From Stercorarius parasiticus (taxonomy: Eukaryota > Chordata > Aves > Charadriiformes > Stercorariidae), in NCBI GenBank assembly GCA_013396915.1, contig VWZL01000443.1:63921-127920 (forward strand): 64,000 nucleotides of DNA. The letters are read 5' to 3'. Shown here piece after piece: positions 12,168-24,200 of the stretch. The first letter of the stretch is position 1. Every line of letters begins with the position of its first letter. A model generated the notes under the pieces. The model was not told the DNA's origin, did no database searches, and saw nothing but the letters and a program-made list of their open reading frames with translations. The position numbers were made by a program, and so were the translations under genes.

Positions 12168-15100
12168 GAGGAAGTGCTCTAAAAAGTTCTTCTGAATATC
12201 ACTAAACCAATTGAGGTCAAACAATTTAGTATGAGAGGAAGCAGTAAATTTTAGGGACTGTGGATTCCATTTGGGAATATGTTATGAGAAACCTGTAAAT
12301 ACTAGGTTATCATGAGAATCCCAACCCACATGATTACAAAAGCTACATTAAGACAGTTGCAAGTCATGCACGGATTAATCGAATATATTATTTAGAAATG
12401 CAGATTTACAGTCTGAGATATCTGTAGTCGTAACAGCTGCAATTTCTGGTTTTTTGGATTTTTGTTTGTTTTGTAGACAGTTATTACTGTTCCTTATAAA
12501 TGTCATCTTGATTTTTGGGCTTTTAATAATTTGCTCAAAAAGAGGGGAAATGTGCAATGGAAAATTGTTCTTTGTAACTTCATGAACAAAATCTTAGATC
12601 CTTGGATCTTATCATCCTATCTGCCTGGATCTGACCTCCTTACTGGAGTCTACAGTATGTGTGTTTAACAGTGTAGCAGCCATAGGATCACTTACATTTT
12701 TAAGGTGAAAAAAGAAGTCTCTAGAGTATCAATAGTATGTTAAACATTTTTTTTGGAGATGTGGGTATAATAACTGCTGGCTAAGTATCCAAATAGCATA
12801 TTTAGTCACTTCTTCCCTTTTTCATTTGCATTAGTTTCTTCATAGGGTTTCGTAGGGTTTTTTTGTTGTTCTTAAATTGGTTTCAGAAATGTCACAGTAA
12901 GACAGTAAAACTTTCTTTGTGAGCAAGAATTTTTTGACCTACTGGATAGAGAGAACAGTATATTTCACTAATTTTTATGAAAGACATGGGTTTCAGAAGT
13001 CAAAGATTTTAACATTGTGTCACTGTAAGCATGAGGTTTTGATTTGCACTGCAGAGACCGTAGTTAAATTCTTTATAGTGATACCTATAAAGAGATACAT
13101 ATAAAGAACAGAGAAACCTATGTTAAGCTATGATGTGCACACATGCAATCAAAATAAGTCTATTTCAAAATTAAGTGGTTATGTACAATGATCATATGGT
13201 TTCCTTTCCAGAAAGCATGCACAAGTTAAGATACTATTGTGTCATGAAGTACAGCTTTTATTTGATCTCAGCTTTGGTTTTGTTTTGTTTTGCCATTGGT
13301 CTTGCTTTTTGCTGACTTCAGTATGTGAAGCACCTGATCAGTCATGAGCATCTGTTCACAAATAGTTAGCTGCTCTGAGATGGCACCTTGGCTACAACTG
13401 TCTGTTCTGGTCCGGTCCAAAAGTAAATTAGATTGTTCCAAACTTAAGCCAGAATTGCACTGGGCTATAGGTAATAAAAGTTCAGTGCTGAAGTAAGTTA
13501 ATATTAATTACTGCTAAGGGTGGCATGAAGGGAAAGCAGTGTAGAAAGGTGTGAAAAATAATTTATCCCATCTCTAATTAGATAATGATAATAGGAAAGA
13601 AGTAAAATAATTGCATTAAAAACAGTTCTATAAGATTTCAGGATTTCCATGTTGATGTCTTGAGTGTCCACATAGTGATCCAGAGGGGTCCAATTTTCTT
13701 TCATGGAGGTAATCATAGGGTTGTTGCTATGGTATTGTTATTTGAATTTGCTCACTTGTGCTCCTCTGAAGCTGTGGAATTGGCTTATCCCTGCTATTTC
13801 AACAAATATTGGGCTGTCATGCAGCAATGAAAAGCAAAATGCTGTGACTGTAAACATTTTAATTGACATTTTTTGTCTGCAGTAAAGATTATCTTATTAC
13901 ATTCGTCTAAATCTTCAGTACCTCCATGGGTTGCTTCCCCTTTGATCATTGAACTGAGAACTCGATTTTCACAGAGATGACTTCTGTCTTACTGCGTACA
14001 TCTTCTATTTAATTTTGGTTTTGTTTCTGCATCTAGAAATGTTTCACGAAGTGTTGGACCAAAAGGTTCTGGTTCCTTGTATTACAATTCTATTAAAAAT
14101 ATCCCTCTTCCAACTTGATTAGAATTTAAGCTCAACCTTGTGCCATTCCATAGAATTCATGGTGGTGTTCTTGACCCTGGGAGCAATCAGCCTGGTTTTA
14201 GCTCTTGGTCACCAGAAATATCTCGGTTCTCTCGGTTTTACTGCCATTTAGACTGAAAAAGGGCAGATCGCTCTAGCAGTAGAAGTCACTGTTAGCTGAA
14301 CAGTATTAGGTGTATGCTGAAAGGCAGTGGATCAAATTGCATTTCCCAGCTTCCACTGTGTCTTTCCAAGTCATCATTCAACAGCATGACTGGATCTCCT
14401 TAGATGTGCCACCTTGACCTCTGCCATTTGAGTTACCGTAGCTCGCAATGGTGCCAGTAATGGTGTGTCACCTTCTGTCGTAACCTGTGCTGCAAAAGGA
14501 AGGGGCTCTCTTCGAATGGGTTTCCTAGTGGCTCCATAACAGAGGATGTGAGATGAGACTCACAACCCTCAGACTCCCTCAGGTTCTGGGAGACTGTGCT
14601 CTAGGGCCACAGGATGTCCTGCCTGTTTCTTTTTTTCCTTTCCATCTAATCTGTCCCTCTTACAGGCACTTTCTCTGTCCTAGCTCCTTTCTTGGTCCTA
14701 CATCCATTCCTTGCCGTTCACATTCAACTGATGTAAAATGGCAGCCAAGAAAAAGCAGTACCCAGGTGTTATTCTGCTCTTTGTGTTATGACAACCACCA
14801 AGTACTTTCTGTAAGTGCTTTTAAATTCCTGAGCATTAACTTACAAGCACGTGTCAAACAGACCCATACTAGGAGGTTCATACTGTAACTTTCCTTGTGT
14901 CACTTTCATGGGAGTTAACAAAATGAAACATGAGTAAAAACTTGTGTACATACTGAGCTCTTGGGTTCAGATAAATTAACACCAACTCTGCTGAGAGTTT
15001 ACTGTTTTGTTTTGGGAATAATATCTTCTGTGTCTTGGTAAAAAGTCTTTTGCTTATCTAGCAAGATGCTAGAAAAACTTCAAGTCTTTCTTGTGATGAC

Positions 15101-15221
15101 TGGCTACTACTTTGCACTTGCTTCATATTTTGCAGGGATATGTTAATCTATTTTGTCATCTGTTGCTTTTTGGCCCATGTTCTATTCATATCAGAGTGGT
15201 GGATTCTCTGAAGAGTGGTTA

Positions 15222-15530
15222 TTTTAGAATAGAACAGAATAGGCTATTTCAGTTGGAAGGGACATACAACAATCATCTTGTCCAACTACCTGACCACTTC
15301 AGGGCCAATCAAAAGTTAAAACATGTAATTAAGGGCCTTGTCTACATGCCTTTTGAACACTGACATGCATGGGGCATCAACTGCCTCTCTAGAAAGCCTG
15401 TTCCAGTGTCTGACGACCCTCTTGGTAAAGAAATGCTTCCTAATGTCCAGTCGAAACCTCCCCTGATGGATGCATCTTTGAACTACTCCCACGTGTCCTA
15501 TCACTGGATATCAGGGATAAGATTTTCTGC
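15222..15530 (-). mobile_element. CR1 LINE fragment, antisense
   Basis: This is a CR1 retrotransposon 3' portion lying on the minus strand, so its 3' end is at the left. The plus strand reads as antisense CR1: CAGTTGGAAGGGACATACAA, then TTGTCCAACTACCTGACCAC and GCCTGTTCCAGTGTCTGACG. The minus-strand frame 15,504-15,316 is still open and carries the conserved end of the CR1 reverse-transcriptase ORF, HFFTKRVVRHWNRLSREAV, which is diagnostic. It ends at the normal place with a short 'LNYMF' terminus. The usual ATTCTATGAT tail is degraded to AGAATAGAACAGAATAG. This is an old, immobile fragment. The 5' break is near 15,530 and is imprecise. Confidence 0.92.
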
Positions 15531-16239
15531 AAAGTTATCTACGAGTAGTACTACTGAGATGCCAGTTCAGGGGTGTTATGCTCTTTTTTTTACTGGTTCA
15601 CAGGTCTGTATCCTTTTCTTATTCATGGCTTTCTGGAGATGTTCCTTCTTATTGTGTAAAGACTAAATGCAAATGAATTTCAGAAAAACATCTTAACTCC
15701 CAGCATCCCTTTTTCCTGCTAATAATCTCAGTGATGTTGCAGTCTTGTTCGTCAGTGAAAATACAAATTTAATACTGGGTTGTCTCATGTAATAGAACTT
15801 GTGAATATAAACCTGCTACTTTTCCTGTTGGGGTGGTCTAGATTCACTTGCCATAAAATTCATTCTCTTACAGAGCATGTATGGTAAATGCGGCTCTTTC
15901 CTCACCCTGAGAGTTTGCTTGTCTTTAGTTGTGTTTAACCAGGCCATTTGTCCTGTTTTACACAACTTCTTCTTGCTTGGTGCAAAATTTTTTTCATAAT
16001 CAGTCTTATAAATGACTATGGCATGAAGTCCCTATGAACCCCACAACTTGCCTCCAGCATTTCTTACAGATCAGCTGTGGTGTAGTAGGCAGTGAAGAAA
16101 AAAAAATTAATGCTTAGTCAAATACTACCCCTTTTCCTCAATGGCATTATTCATTAAAGGAGATTTGTCACAAAAGTGTTGTCCCGTGCTTTTTTTATGG
16201 TTATCTCTTGGAATTCAACAATAGCGCTGTATGACGTTT
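15531..16239. other. Spacer between two CR1 fragments
   Basis: About 700 bp of AT-rich DNA between oppositely oriented CR1 copies. No gene is seen. Confidence 0.55.
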
Positions 16240-16440
16240 CAATCTGAACATCAGGGAACACTTTTTTGCTGTGACGGTGACTGAGCACTGGCACTGGTTG
16301 CCCAGAGAAGTGGAATCTCCATCCTTGGAGATATTCCAAAGCCATCTGTACATGGTCCTGAGCAACCTGCTTGTGCAGGGGGCTGGATCAGATGATCTCC
16401 AGAGGTCCATTCCAACCTCAACCATTCTGTAATCCTGTGA
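16240..16440 (+). mobile_element. CR1 LINE, 5'-truncated 3' end
   Basis: This CR1 3' end lies on the plus strand. It starts in the terminal ORF2 coding region (AACATCAGGGAACACTTTTT, then GAGCACTGGCACTGGTTGCC and TCCATCCTTGGAGATATTCC). It runs through GGGGCTGGATCAGATGATCT and CCAGAGGTCCATTCCAACCT into a decayed tail (CATTCTGTAATCCTGTGA). A short internal segment before the 'TTGTGCAGGGGG' part is missing relative to other CR1 copies. The phrase set differs from the 38.17-kb copy, so this is a different and older CR1 subfamily. Confidence 0.93.
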
Positions 16441-17929
16441 CTTTTTTTTACTTTTTTCAGCTTTCTTTTGGCAGCATATAAACATTCTTAACAATTTATT
16501 TGGCTTGATTATTTGACTGACATTGGAAAACTTATATTTTGTTGTTTCTGTGTTTTGCGTTGTATAAGCAAGTGTCCATTGGCTGAAGTGATATATTTAG
16601 GGTATTATAGCTGCTAAAATGTCTCATAGTCTTGTCTGAGAGGATTACTAGGGCAGTTAATTTAATTTCTAGTGTCCTATAACAATGAAGAGGTTTGCAG
16701 TGACAGTTTCACTTCTTTTTAGTTTCAAGGACTGAAGTTTGTCTATACATTTTTTCACCCTGCATTGTTCTACATATGGAATTTCCTGCGCTGCTTGGGA
16801 CTCATCTTCCTGGCTCTGGCTAGCAAAAAGGTCGGACTGTACTCTATAGCGATAAGATTCTCCCTGAAATCAGTAGGCATAAACAGGTGTCTCCAGGACA
16901 GTTACCTCATCCAGAGATAGCTGCCTATTAACTTTCAGGGCAGAGTAAGCAAGTTGTTTAGTGGACGCGCTTAACTTCTCTCTGCCGGAAGGTAGAGGAG
17001 GTGAATTCAACTGTAGGCTTCTGTATGCTCCTTCTCTGTTGCCTTCTTTTCCGGAGTGGCTCTGATGTCTTAGGAGACTTTCTGTTTTCATTAGCATGAA
17101 TATTATGTGAAGACCTGCTATTTGAGAGGCAGGTGAGGTTGCTCTGCCATCACCCAATACAACAGCATAGTGAACATGTATTCATCTTTGCTCTGGAATA
17201 TTTATTACTGGACTCTTTCCACCCCTTTGCCCTGGGGAGAGCAGTCCCTTAGCCTTCTGTTTTTTATTTCCTTCTTATAGAAAGATAGGCATCCTTCTAG
17301 CTGTCTGAAGATTTCATGCTCTGGCTTAATTGCTATTTATTTTGTAGTGTGAGGCTGCTCTGCATAACTTGGCAAGGACATAGCTGTCTTGTGTACCATG
17401 CATCAAATACATATAATTGCAGATTTAGTAACGGGCCCTTAAAAAATGCTCTGTAGTTATGTGTATTTAATTTCTGCCTGAATTGTTCCCTCTCCTTGAA
17501 TGTACTGCTTCAACTTTTCTCATCTGAGTGAGAAGGGTATTCCTTTTCCACTGGGCTTTCCTCAGTAGTGGTTAATAAAATAGGCCTTACAGGGCACATT
17601 CATATGGCTAAACTGTCCTCCTGCTCCCTTCCCACTCCTCATACATGGGGTTGCCTGTGCTGCCAGTGAGGCACACTGACCCTCTGGCTTGCCTGGTTCC
17701 CAGAAGGGTAGCTGGGCTGTCAGGGAGATGGCACGTTGGCATGAAGGCGTCCTGGCAGCTCAACAATTGGGCTATTGTGTGCCAGGGCTCAAGCCTGTGT
17801 CCTCACTATGTTTCACTTGCTAGTGTGGAAAGCCTCTGTGTTTACTGGGTACCTGAATGCAGTAGCTATAATTTCTTTTCTTTTGCCTGAATGGTGGCCC
17901 AAGCACATTACCAGTGTCAAGACACTTGA
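16441..17929. other. Non-coding stretch, no gene seen
   Basis: No supported gene or repeat. Open frames are short and overlap on both strands. Confidence 0.55.
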
Positions 17930-18340
17930 GGGGGCTGGTGGCTCCCTGGCGCTGGGCGTGGGGAATGTTGGGATCTCCTTGGGTGAGTGATGGCAGGGCC
18001 TGGCAGCCAGGACCCATCCCATCTCCCCAGCCAGGAGCAGGGCAGCTGGGGGGCAGGCACCAGGACAGCCCCAGCCCTGGCACTGGGCACCTCCATGGGG
18101 ACAGGGACGGGCAGAGGCCGAGCAGGGATGTGGGTCAGGGGGTTGACCCTGCTTGATGGGGCCCATGGCCATGTGGGGCAGGGCTGTGGGGAGATGGAGA
18201 CCAGCCCTGCTGCAGCATTGCTGCGGCAGGGGCTGAAGGCCCTGGTGGGCTGCAATGGGATCCTGGGCCATGGGAGGGGTAGGGGGTTCCTGGGGGTCTG
18301 CAATGGGGTCCTGGGCCGTGGGCGGGGTGGGGGAAGGCCC
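17930..18340. repeat. GC-rich island, partly repeated at 37.9 kb
   Basis: A sharply bounded GC-rich block in AT-rich surroundings. Part of it (18,098-18,177) lines up in order with 38,081-38,170: GACAGGGACGGG/GACAGGACGGG, GTGGGTCAGGG/GTGGCTCAGGG, and GATGGGGCCCATGGCCA/AATGGGGTACATGGCCA. Both are followed by GC-rich DNA. I therefore read the two as copies of one dispersed GC-rich repeat. The long minus-strand frames across it, up to 218 codons, are Pro/Ser/Ala-rich by-products of base composition. CpG is not strikingly dense, so a gene promoter is possible but not supported. Sharing with 37.9 kb is my own by-eye alignment. Confidence 0.5.
18251..18333. repeat. 48-bp tandem duplication inside the GC-rich island
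   Basis: TGCAATGGGATCCTGGGCCA at 18,251 recurs as TGCAATGGGGTCCTGGGCCG at 18,299, followed in both by a TGGG-GGGGT-GGGG run. The second unit is partial. The repeated G runs make this strand a good G-quadruplex candidate. Confidence 0.85.
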
Positions 18341-19505
18341 AGGTTAATTTCATTTAATTTCATAGTCCTTTCTGAGCTCCTTCTGGATGAGAGGTGAGCG
18401 GAGCTGTTCTCGCCCTCAACTCCCACTGCCCAGTTCTTGGTGGGTTTACCACAGCACCCCTCACAGGGGGGCTGGTTCTCAAGGTGGCTGCTGATGTCCC
18501 CTGGGCAGCACCTTTGCCATGTCCCTCCACTGCAAATGGGAGTCCAAAGACTGCTGTCTTGGTGTGTAATCACAGCTGATTGTCAGGTAGGAGAAAATGG
18601 TAAAAAGCATGATATACTATTTAACGTTGTAGGTAAAAATGAACGATTTTGATCTGTTCTGCCTATTTCCAGCACTATCTTTTTTCCTCCATGTGTCCCC
18701 ACCACCACCAGTTTGGAGGCTATGTGTTCCCAAACCTCTTCTCATACTGGCTCAGTCCCTTCACGTCCAGAGTCTGGGACTCTCTCAGAAACAGACTTCT
18801 CTGCTGCAGCATGATCTCTTTGCCCCATGGTTCTTCACTGTCTCCTGCTCATTCCTGGATTCTTTCTGAGCTTCCAAGGGAAAGAGTGCAACCTATGCAC
18901 TGTATAATGTGCACTGATCATTTTCTATGGTGGTAACTGCAAGACTGTTTTACTGCATAGAATTACTGAGATGATAGATAGCTGTTCTCACTTGGTAACA
19001 CGTATTGATTTTATTAAGAAAAGTTTTGCTTTAGTATATCAGGTGATGGTTCTTTAATTATGAGTAGTTAGATGTAAACTATTTTTTATTATTATTTTTC
19101 TTTTAATTTTTAATGAATATGTTTATTTTCCCGATACCTATCCTATGCTGCTTTCTGAAATGGTCTCTATAATCTGTGATACTGAAAGCAAGTAAAAAAA
19201 GATATTATTTCTTTATTGTCTTAAGAGTGATCATTTTTTTGTTTCTGAGCGCTTCAGTTATTGTCTTGCTTTAAAAGTCCAGTCCTTCACTGCATGGATG
19301 CAATAAAGCACTGGCCACACAGGGTATGGTTTTTATTTGTGTGTCTCTCATAGGAATCATCTGTAATTTAGTTTTAATGTGCTGGGGTTAATAACTCTCT
19401 TCCTTTTGCTAAATGTCTCTCTAACATTTTTACTAACTGACTTTCACTCTATTTACTTCTTACTTGATATTGTGCTCTTAATTTACTTGGCCTCATGGTA
19501 CTGTG

Positions 19506-19565
19506 ATTATATTATCAGTGAATTTAAAATTTAGTTTAATTATATTATCAGAGAACTTCAAATTT
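19506..19565. repeat. 33-bp period tandem duplication, diverged
   Basis: ATTATATTATCAGTGAATTT, then AAAATTT, is repeated 33 bp later as ATTATATTATCAGAGAACTT, then CAAATTT. A few substitutions separate the copies, so the duplication is not recent. Confidence 0.85.
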
Positions 19566-20060
19566 GGATCTGCTGTTTTCCTTTCTCTTCATGTACACTT
19601 CTGAAGAGGTCTTTGTGCCTTTCACACACATTGATGCCCACTGTTCATTTGCATTCCATCTCTCATTGTGTTCTGCTGCCTTGTCTTTGCATCTGGTGCT
19701 AGTCTGAACTTCACAGTCCATTTATTTTTTTGCTGTTTTGCCCTACACTGATGTCACATACATGCAAAGATCTCTGAGTCACTGCTTACTTTCTCAATAT
19801 GGGGGCATTTTTTTCTTGTCTGCAATCCTTTACATAATGACTTGTCTTGTCAGAATTTTTGCATGTGACCCCATGTAAAGAATATTTCATTATTATCTTT
19901 TTTTTTTTTCCACAATAACCATACATCTCTGGATTTTGCTAATCTCTCCTTCTTTGTGTTTGTATGCCTGCTTTTGTTGAATTTTCAGTAAATTTTCATG
20001 CTTTCCTTGCTCTGCCTTCTGAAATATCTATGTGACTGCTTTGCTTGTATTCTCTATTTG

Positions 20061-20122
20061 GATGTGAACTTGTTCACTAGGCATGGGCATGTCTTTAGTT
20101 CTCTGTAGAGTTAATGGGATCT
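20061..20122 (+). repeat. Possible ancient L2/MIR-type element tail
   Basis: GATGTGAACTTGTTCACTAG, then GCATGGGCATGTCTTTAGTT and CTCTGTAGAGTTAATGGGAT, follows the order of the 'TGTAAGCTCTTTGGGGCAGGGACTGTCTTT...CTGTGTTTGTA..GC...AATGGGGT' tail shared by several old amniote LINE/SINE families. The match is degenerate. Confidence 0.3.
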
Positions 20123-21219
20123 TTAAGCATTCTCATTTGAGTGCCTGGATTTTTGTCCTGTCATTCTGTCGCAAATTAGTTCAGCCTGTAGAGTTTGGTA
20201 ATTGCACAAATCAGTCATCTTTGTGTAGTTTGCCAAAGCTCTGACCCATTGTTCTGCAGGTTCTTGATTGATGGAAAAAGGAGTCTTTCATGTAACAGGA
20301 TGTTTTAATGAATTAAAATGCTCAGGAGCACTAAGATTTCTTCCTGCCTGCTGCTGACGTAGTGGGATGTTACTGAAGTATAAGACACCCTTTGCCCGTG
20401 ACAACTGTAACAGTCTGCTCCTCTTATTTTGTTTCCTGTTTTCTAGAGCCGTGTTGCAATCTGTTGTTTTCTTTCTGTGTCTGTGTAGTTCTATATGTTC
20501 TCTCTTTAAACGCTCAGCCTCTCAGGCACTGGACTATATTTTCCCTTAGTTTATGATTTTCATTGGCTGTAAGATCCCATTGAATTTTGATGCTGTAATT
20601 GTCCATCAGCACAAGCAAAGATAGTCAAAACAGGACACATTCGTGTTTTGTTCCTTCCTTCACATGTAAGGTCTTCCCCACTCTCACAAGCTTGAGCATT
20701 TTGGATTTGGGAAGAGGTCTACAACACTGTTCTGACAATGTTACTCTCCCTTTTCTGTCCCCTCCATCTCTTCACACTGTGTCTGGCCTCTGGTCACTTG
20801 TTCCTTGTCCTCTTGGCTCTGTTCTGATTCTCTCACAGTTTTGTGTCCCTGTATCTCTGCCCGGCCAGCTCCACGCCTACACATTTCATCAAATCTGTCT
20901 CACTTATCCCTTAGGGCATCTTTTCACTGGTTTGCAGGTTTGGTGCTTTTAGCCACCTTTTTGCTACTCCTCCTGACACCTCTTCTTGCCGCATCTACTT
21001 CTCGTATCTTTTATTCTTCTTTTGTGTAGGAGTCAGGTAGATTCCTGTTCCTTACTGGGGATCTGGCACATGTGATGGGAAGCTGGTGTGGCAAAGAAGG
21101 TGTTGCTTTATCCCCAGAAAATGTGAGTGGAACAGCAGTTTTAAATGTCAGACCCTAGTTAATGTCTACTGTTCATATGCAAAATTGGATGATTCCCCCA
21201 GCACCAGAAGGCAAAGAGT

Positions 21220-21222
<3 letters not shown>

Positions 21223-21250
<28 letters not shown>
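21223..21250 (+). repeat. Uninterrupted run of 28 A
   Basis: Pure poly(A), followed by GAAAATTTTATC. No AATAAA lies in the 30 bp before it, no recognisable cDNA precedes it, and I see no flanking direct repeat. It is therefore not supported as the tail of a retrocopy and is called a simple repeat. Confidence 0.9.
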
Positions 21251-24200
21251 GAAAATTTTATCTCCAAAACTTAGTGGGTTAAGGTCACAGAAAAACCAGA
21301 GCAGAATCTTACAGAGGAAGGAATAAGACAATTATAATAACAATTGATGATAACAAACTTATCAAAAGAAAACTTCAGTCTCAGTTTAGGAAAAAGTTAA
21401 AGTGCGGGATCCACTACTTTAGCTGGGGTTGAAGTAAGGAAAAGAGTTGTACGGGGGAATAGTTTCATTTAAATCTGCTGAATCAGTATGACAGAAAAAA
21501 AAAGTCATGTCAATAAGAAAGATCATTACTTAAGGAAACAATCTTTCCCTATTAATGAAGGAAACTATGTGAGCTGGTTGTGCACACAAAGAAAGAAAAG
21601 AAATAGTGTCAGCACCTGCCATGGCCAACCTTAAGATGCTGAATCAAAGGAGTGAATAAAATCTTTCTGTGTCTCAAGAGCATTTTAATCTGTATCTCTT
21701 CACTTAGAATAAATTTGTTCCAGATGAGATCAATGTAATTCATAGGTGCAATCTTTCTTATGAGCTCAAAATGTATTTGGGTGTAGTTATATTACAGCAT
21801 TCTGGATTTAATTTACCAGAGGCCAGAAAGACTCAAGAGGAAGGGCATTTTTATGATACCTGACAGTGCAATTTTGGGTAAAACAAAGCTTACTTCTAAA
21901 TATAATGTCACTTTAATAAATTTTATTTCCAATCTATGCCCTAATGGAATAACCACTAAATTAACAGCTCAGCGTTTAACCTCTAGTGTAATGATGTCTT
22001 CATTGCCTTCCTAGCACCATTTCTGTTGACCTTGTCAGATTACTTCTATTTCATAGCCTGCCTCTGTCACTCCTGAGTCCTCTGTGTTTATTCGTGTGCC
22101 TTCATTATAATTGCAAACCAGGTCCAGATGCTGTTTCTCAAATGCAATAAGCTGTTTGGTCCTAGGACATCTGTTTTGTTTGGTAACAGTACTGCACAAA
22201 CCTAGGAGAGGGTACAAATCGGGACCAGTTTCACTGGGTATGACATGGAGTGAGAACATTTTGTGAGCATTGACTGTGACTGAGAAGTCGCAGATAAAAA
22301 GGTGCTACCTAAACCAGATACAATCTTGAAACTTTGTCCCCTGCACTATTCCCTCTGCTCTGTTCCCCTTGAAATGTTCAGCTATTCAAAGCAAACAGTT
22401 TACCTCTTAGAGAACTGATCCACTGTTATAAAGAGTATCCAGGTTTTGCACTGGTGTCCAGGCTTTAGAAGTTCATTCCAGACTTACCCTAGGATGGTTT
22501 ACTGTCCTTGGTGTAGGGTCCATTTGATATAATCAGACTCCTTTCCACCAGATGAAATTAATGGGGAATGTTTTGGGAAATGAGGCTTTCAACATTTAAA
22601 AATCCCATGCTTTTTGAAAGCAAGTGGCCTAAGCTGCTTGCAGGTATTCAATGACAAATAAGAATTTTGTTTTGGACTTTGTAGAAGTCTTAAGGATAAA
22701 TGACCTGAATAGTTGGGGGTGTTTTATTATTTTTGTTTGTTTGTTTCTCCCCTTTGGCCCCATCTTACTTTCGTTGAAAGTATTTGACAGGGGCTAGGCA
22801 ACAGAAGCCCTTTCAGGAAAAAGGTTTGTTGCATCAGGCAGAATATTTTTAATGGGAAAAATAGACTCATTGTGAGGTATGTGACGTATTGCCAAATCTC
22901 ATTTGTGCTTTGGCCCCGGTTTGTTTTGATTTTTGGAGCTTGGTGTGTATGTTAGGATGATGACAGCAAGCTTGTCACAGGAGCAAATAATGGAAATAAC
23001 ATCCCCGTGTTTCACAGCTCATCTGCCCTCAGTTTTTAAATTGAGCAGAGTAAACTTCTACTGATTCTGATTTTTTCTGCCTTACATCACAGTTCAGCTG
23101 GGCTCCTAGTGCTCTTCTGTAGAAGGAATACAAGGCTATATGCACGCCAGTCACCTAAACGGTGCTGAGGCTCAGGCGCTGGCCCTTGATAGTGCTTAAC
23201 TGTGACCATGTTCCTGTTTGAGCAATGGTTGCTAACACGCTTCTAGGCATGGTTTAGGGAGGACCATAAGTTGAGGACCTTTCCTGGCAAGCAGTATGGA
23301 TAAGGCCATCCAGCTGTGTGTGGGGAAGGGAAAGCTTAACCATTTGAAGGTGAGTTACACTGCACCACTTGCCATCTCAGTGGAGGCCAAGCTCTGGTCT
23401 GAGTTACCTATATAGGTGCAGTCTAAATGGATTAGCTGACCTGGGCAGGGGAGTGTTCCTCTTGTCACACTGTTGGCTTCTGTGGAGAAATGAAGCTGGT
23501 CCATTATTTTCTTTAAGCTGTGACATGGATCAGGGCATTCTACTTTTAAACCACATGCAGTGTGATGGATCTTCAGAAACTATCAACAGGAAAGGGCCAA
23601 GAGCTGTTTAAACAGTGCATGTCCTTCTTACGTATCTCTTCAGGTTTCATTTGTTTTTCCCATATTACTCTCCAGTTTTCACTGGAGTGGTCTGGGCTTG
23701 CATGTGTTTGTGACTTTTATCTCTGCAAACACGTTTAGACTTCACAGCACAGGGTCTGATAACCTACACCAGGGAAGTTGCACTTCAGGACAGGACTGGC
23801 AAAACTTGAAAAAGCAAAAAGTTGATGAATGTATTTAAAGATAGCTAAAATAATAATAAAAAAAAGCAAATGTATTATTTTCTTGCAGCCCCCTTCTCCC
23901 TGTAACTAGTCAGGTTTAAAAGATTCTTGATAAAATACAACTGCTGACTGACTATCGTTATACTGTTGGTAAGGTATCATAAGTGACAAGCTGTGACAGA
24001 TATTTTAAGCTGGGTTTTTGTGCTGAAAGGTCACAGACAGGTATAAAGCAGTAGGTTCCAGTTCCTGATATGTTACCAGGCTCACCCCCTGCTCAGCCGG
24101 GCCGTGATGAAAGGGGCACAGACCTTTCAGAAGCTACTGTCTAGTAGTCAGAAAAAAACACTTTGGTTTTGATAGCAGCACTAGATGGCCAGGTTTCCAT

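Larger units (their letters stand above)
8223..15221. other. AT-rich non-coding stretch, no gene seen
   Basis: No supported gene in about 7 kb. Only simple sequence stands out: an interrupted T run near 9,223-9,240, a G-rich tract at 10,541-10,556, and T runs near 11,208 and 12,143-12,167. Open frames stay near 100 codons or less and look like chance. Confidence 0.55.
18600..21222. other. T/C-rich strand-biased non-coding block
   Basis: The plus strand is clearly pyrimidine-biased over about 2.5 kb. No coding frame is credible. A possible ancient LINE/SINE tail lies at 20,061-20,122 and a 33-bp tandem at 19,506-19,565. The bias could come from old antisense LINE insertions, as seen clearly at 38.8-40.6 kb, but I could not recognise enough to say so. 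Confidence 0.45.

Noticed and set aside
15406..15666. 86-codon plus-strand frame
   Set aside because: It starts in the antisense strand of a CR1 fragment, and the real coding sense there is the minus-strand reverse-transcriptase end.
17917..18573. 218-codon minus-strand open frame and several other 70-152 codon frames in the GC-rich island
   Set aside because: Stops are rare in GC-rich DNA. The frames overlap in several registers on both strands and are Pro/Ser/Ala/Gly-rich with no domain.
21086..21274. Poly(A)28 as the tail of a processed retrocopy
   Set aside because: No polyadenylation signal, no protein-like upstream sequence and no flanking direct repeat.
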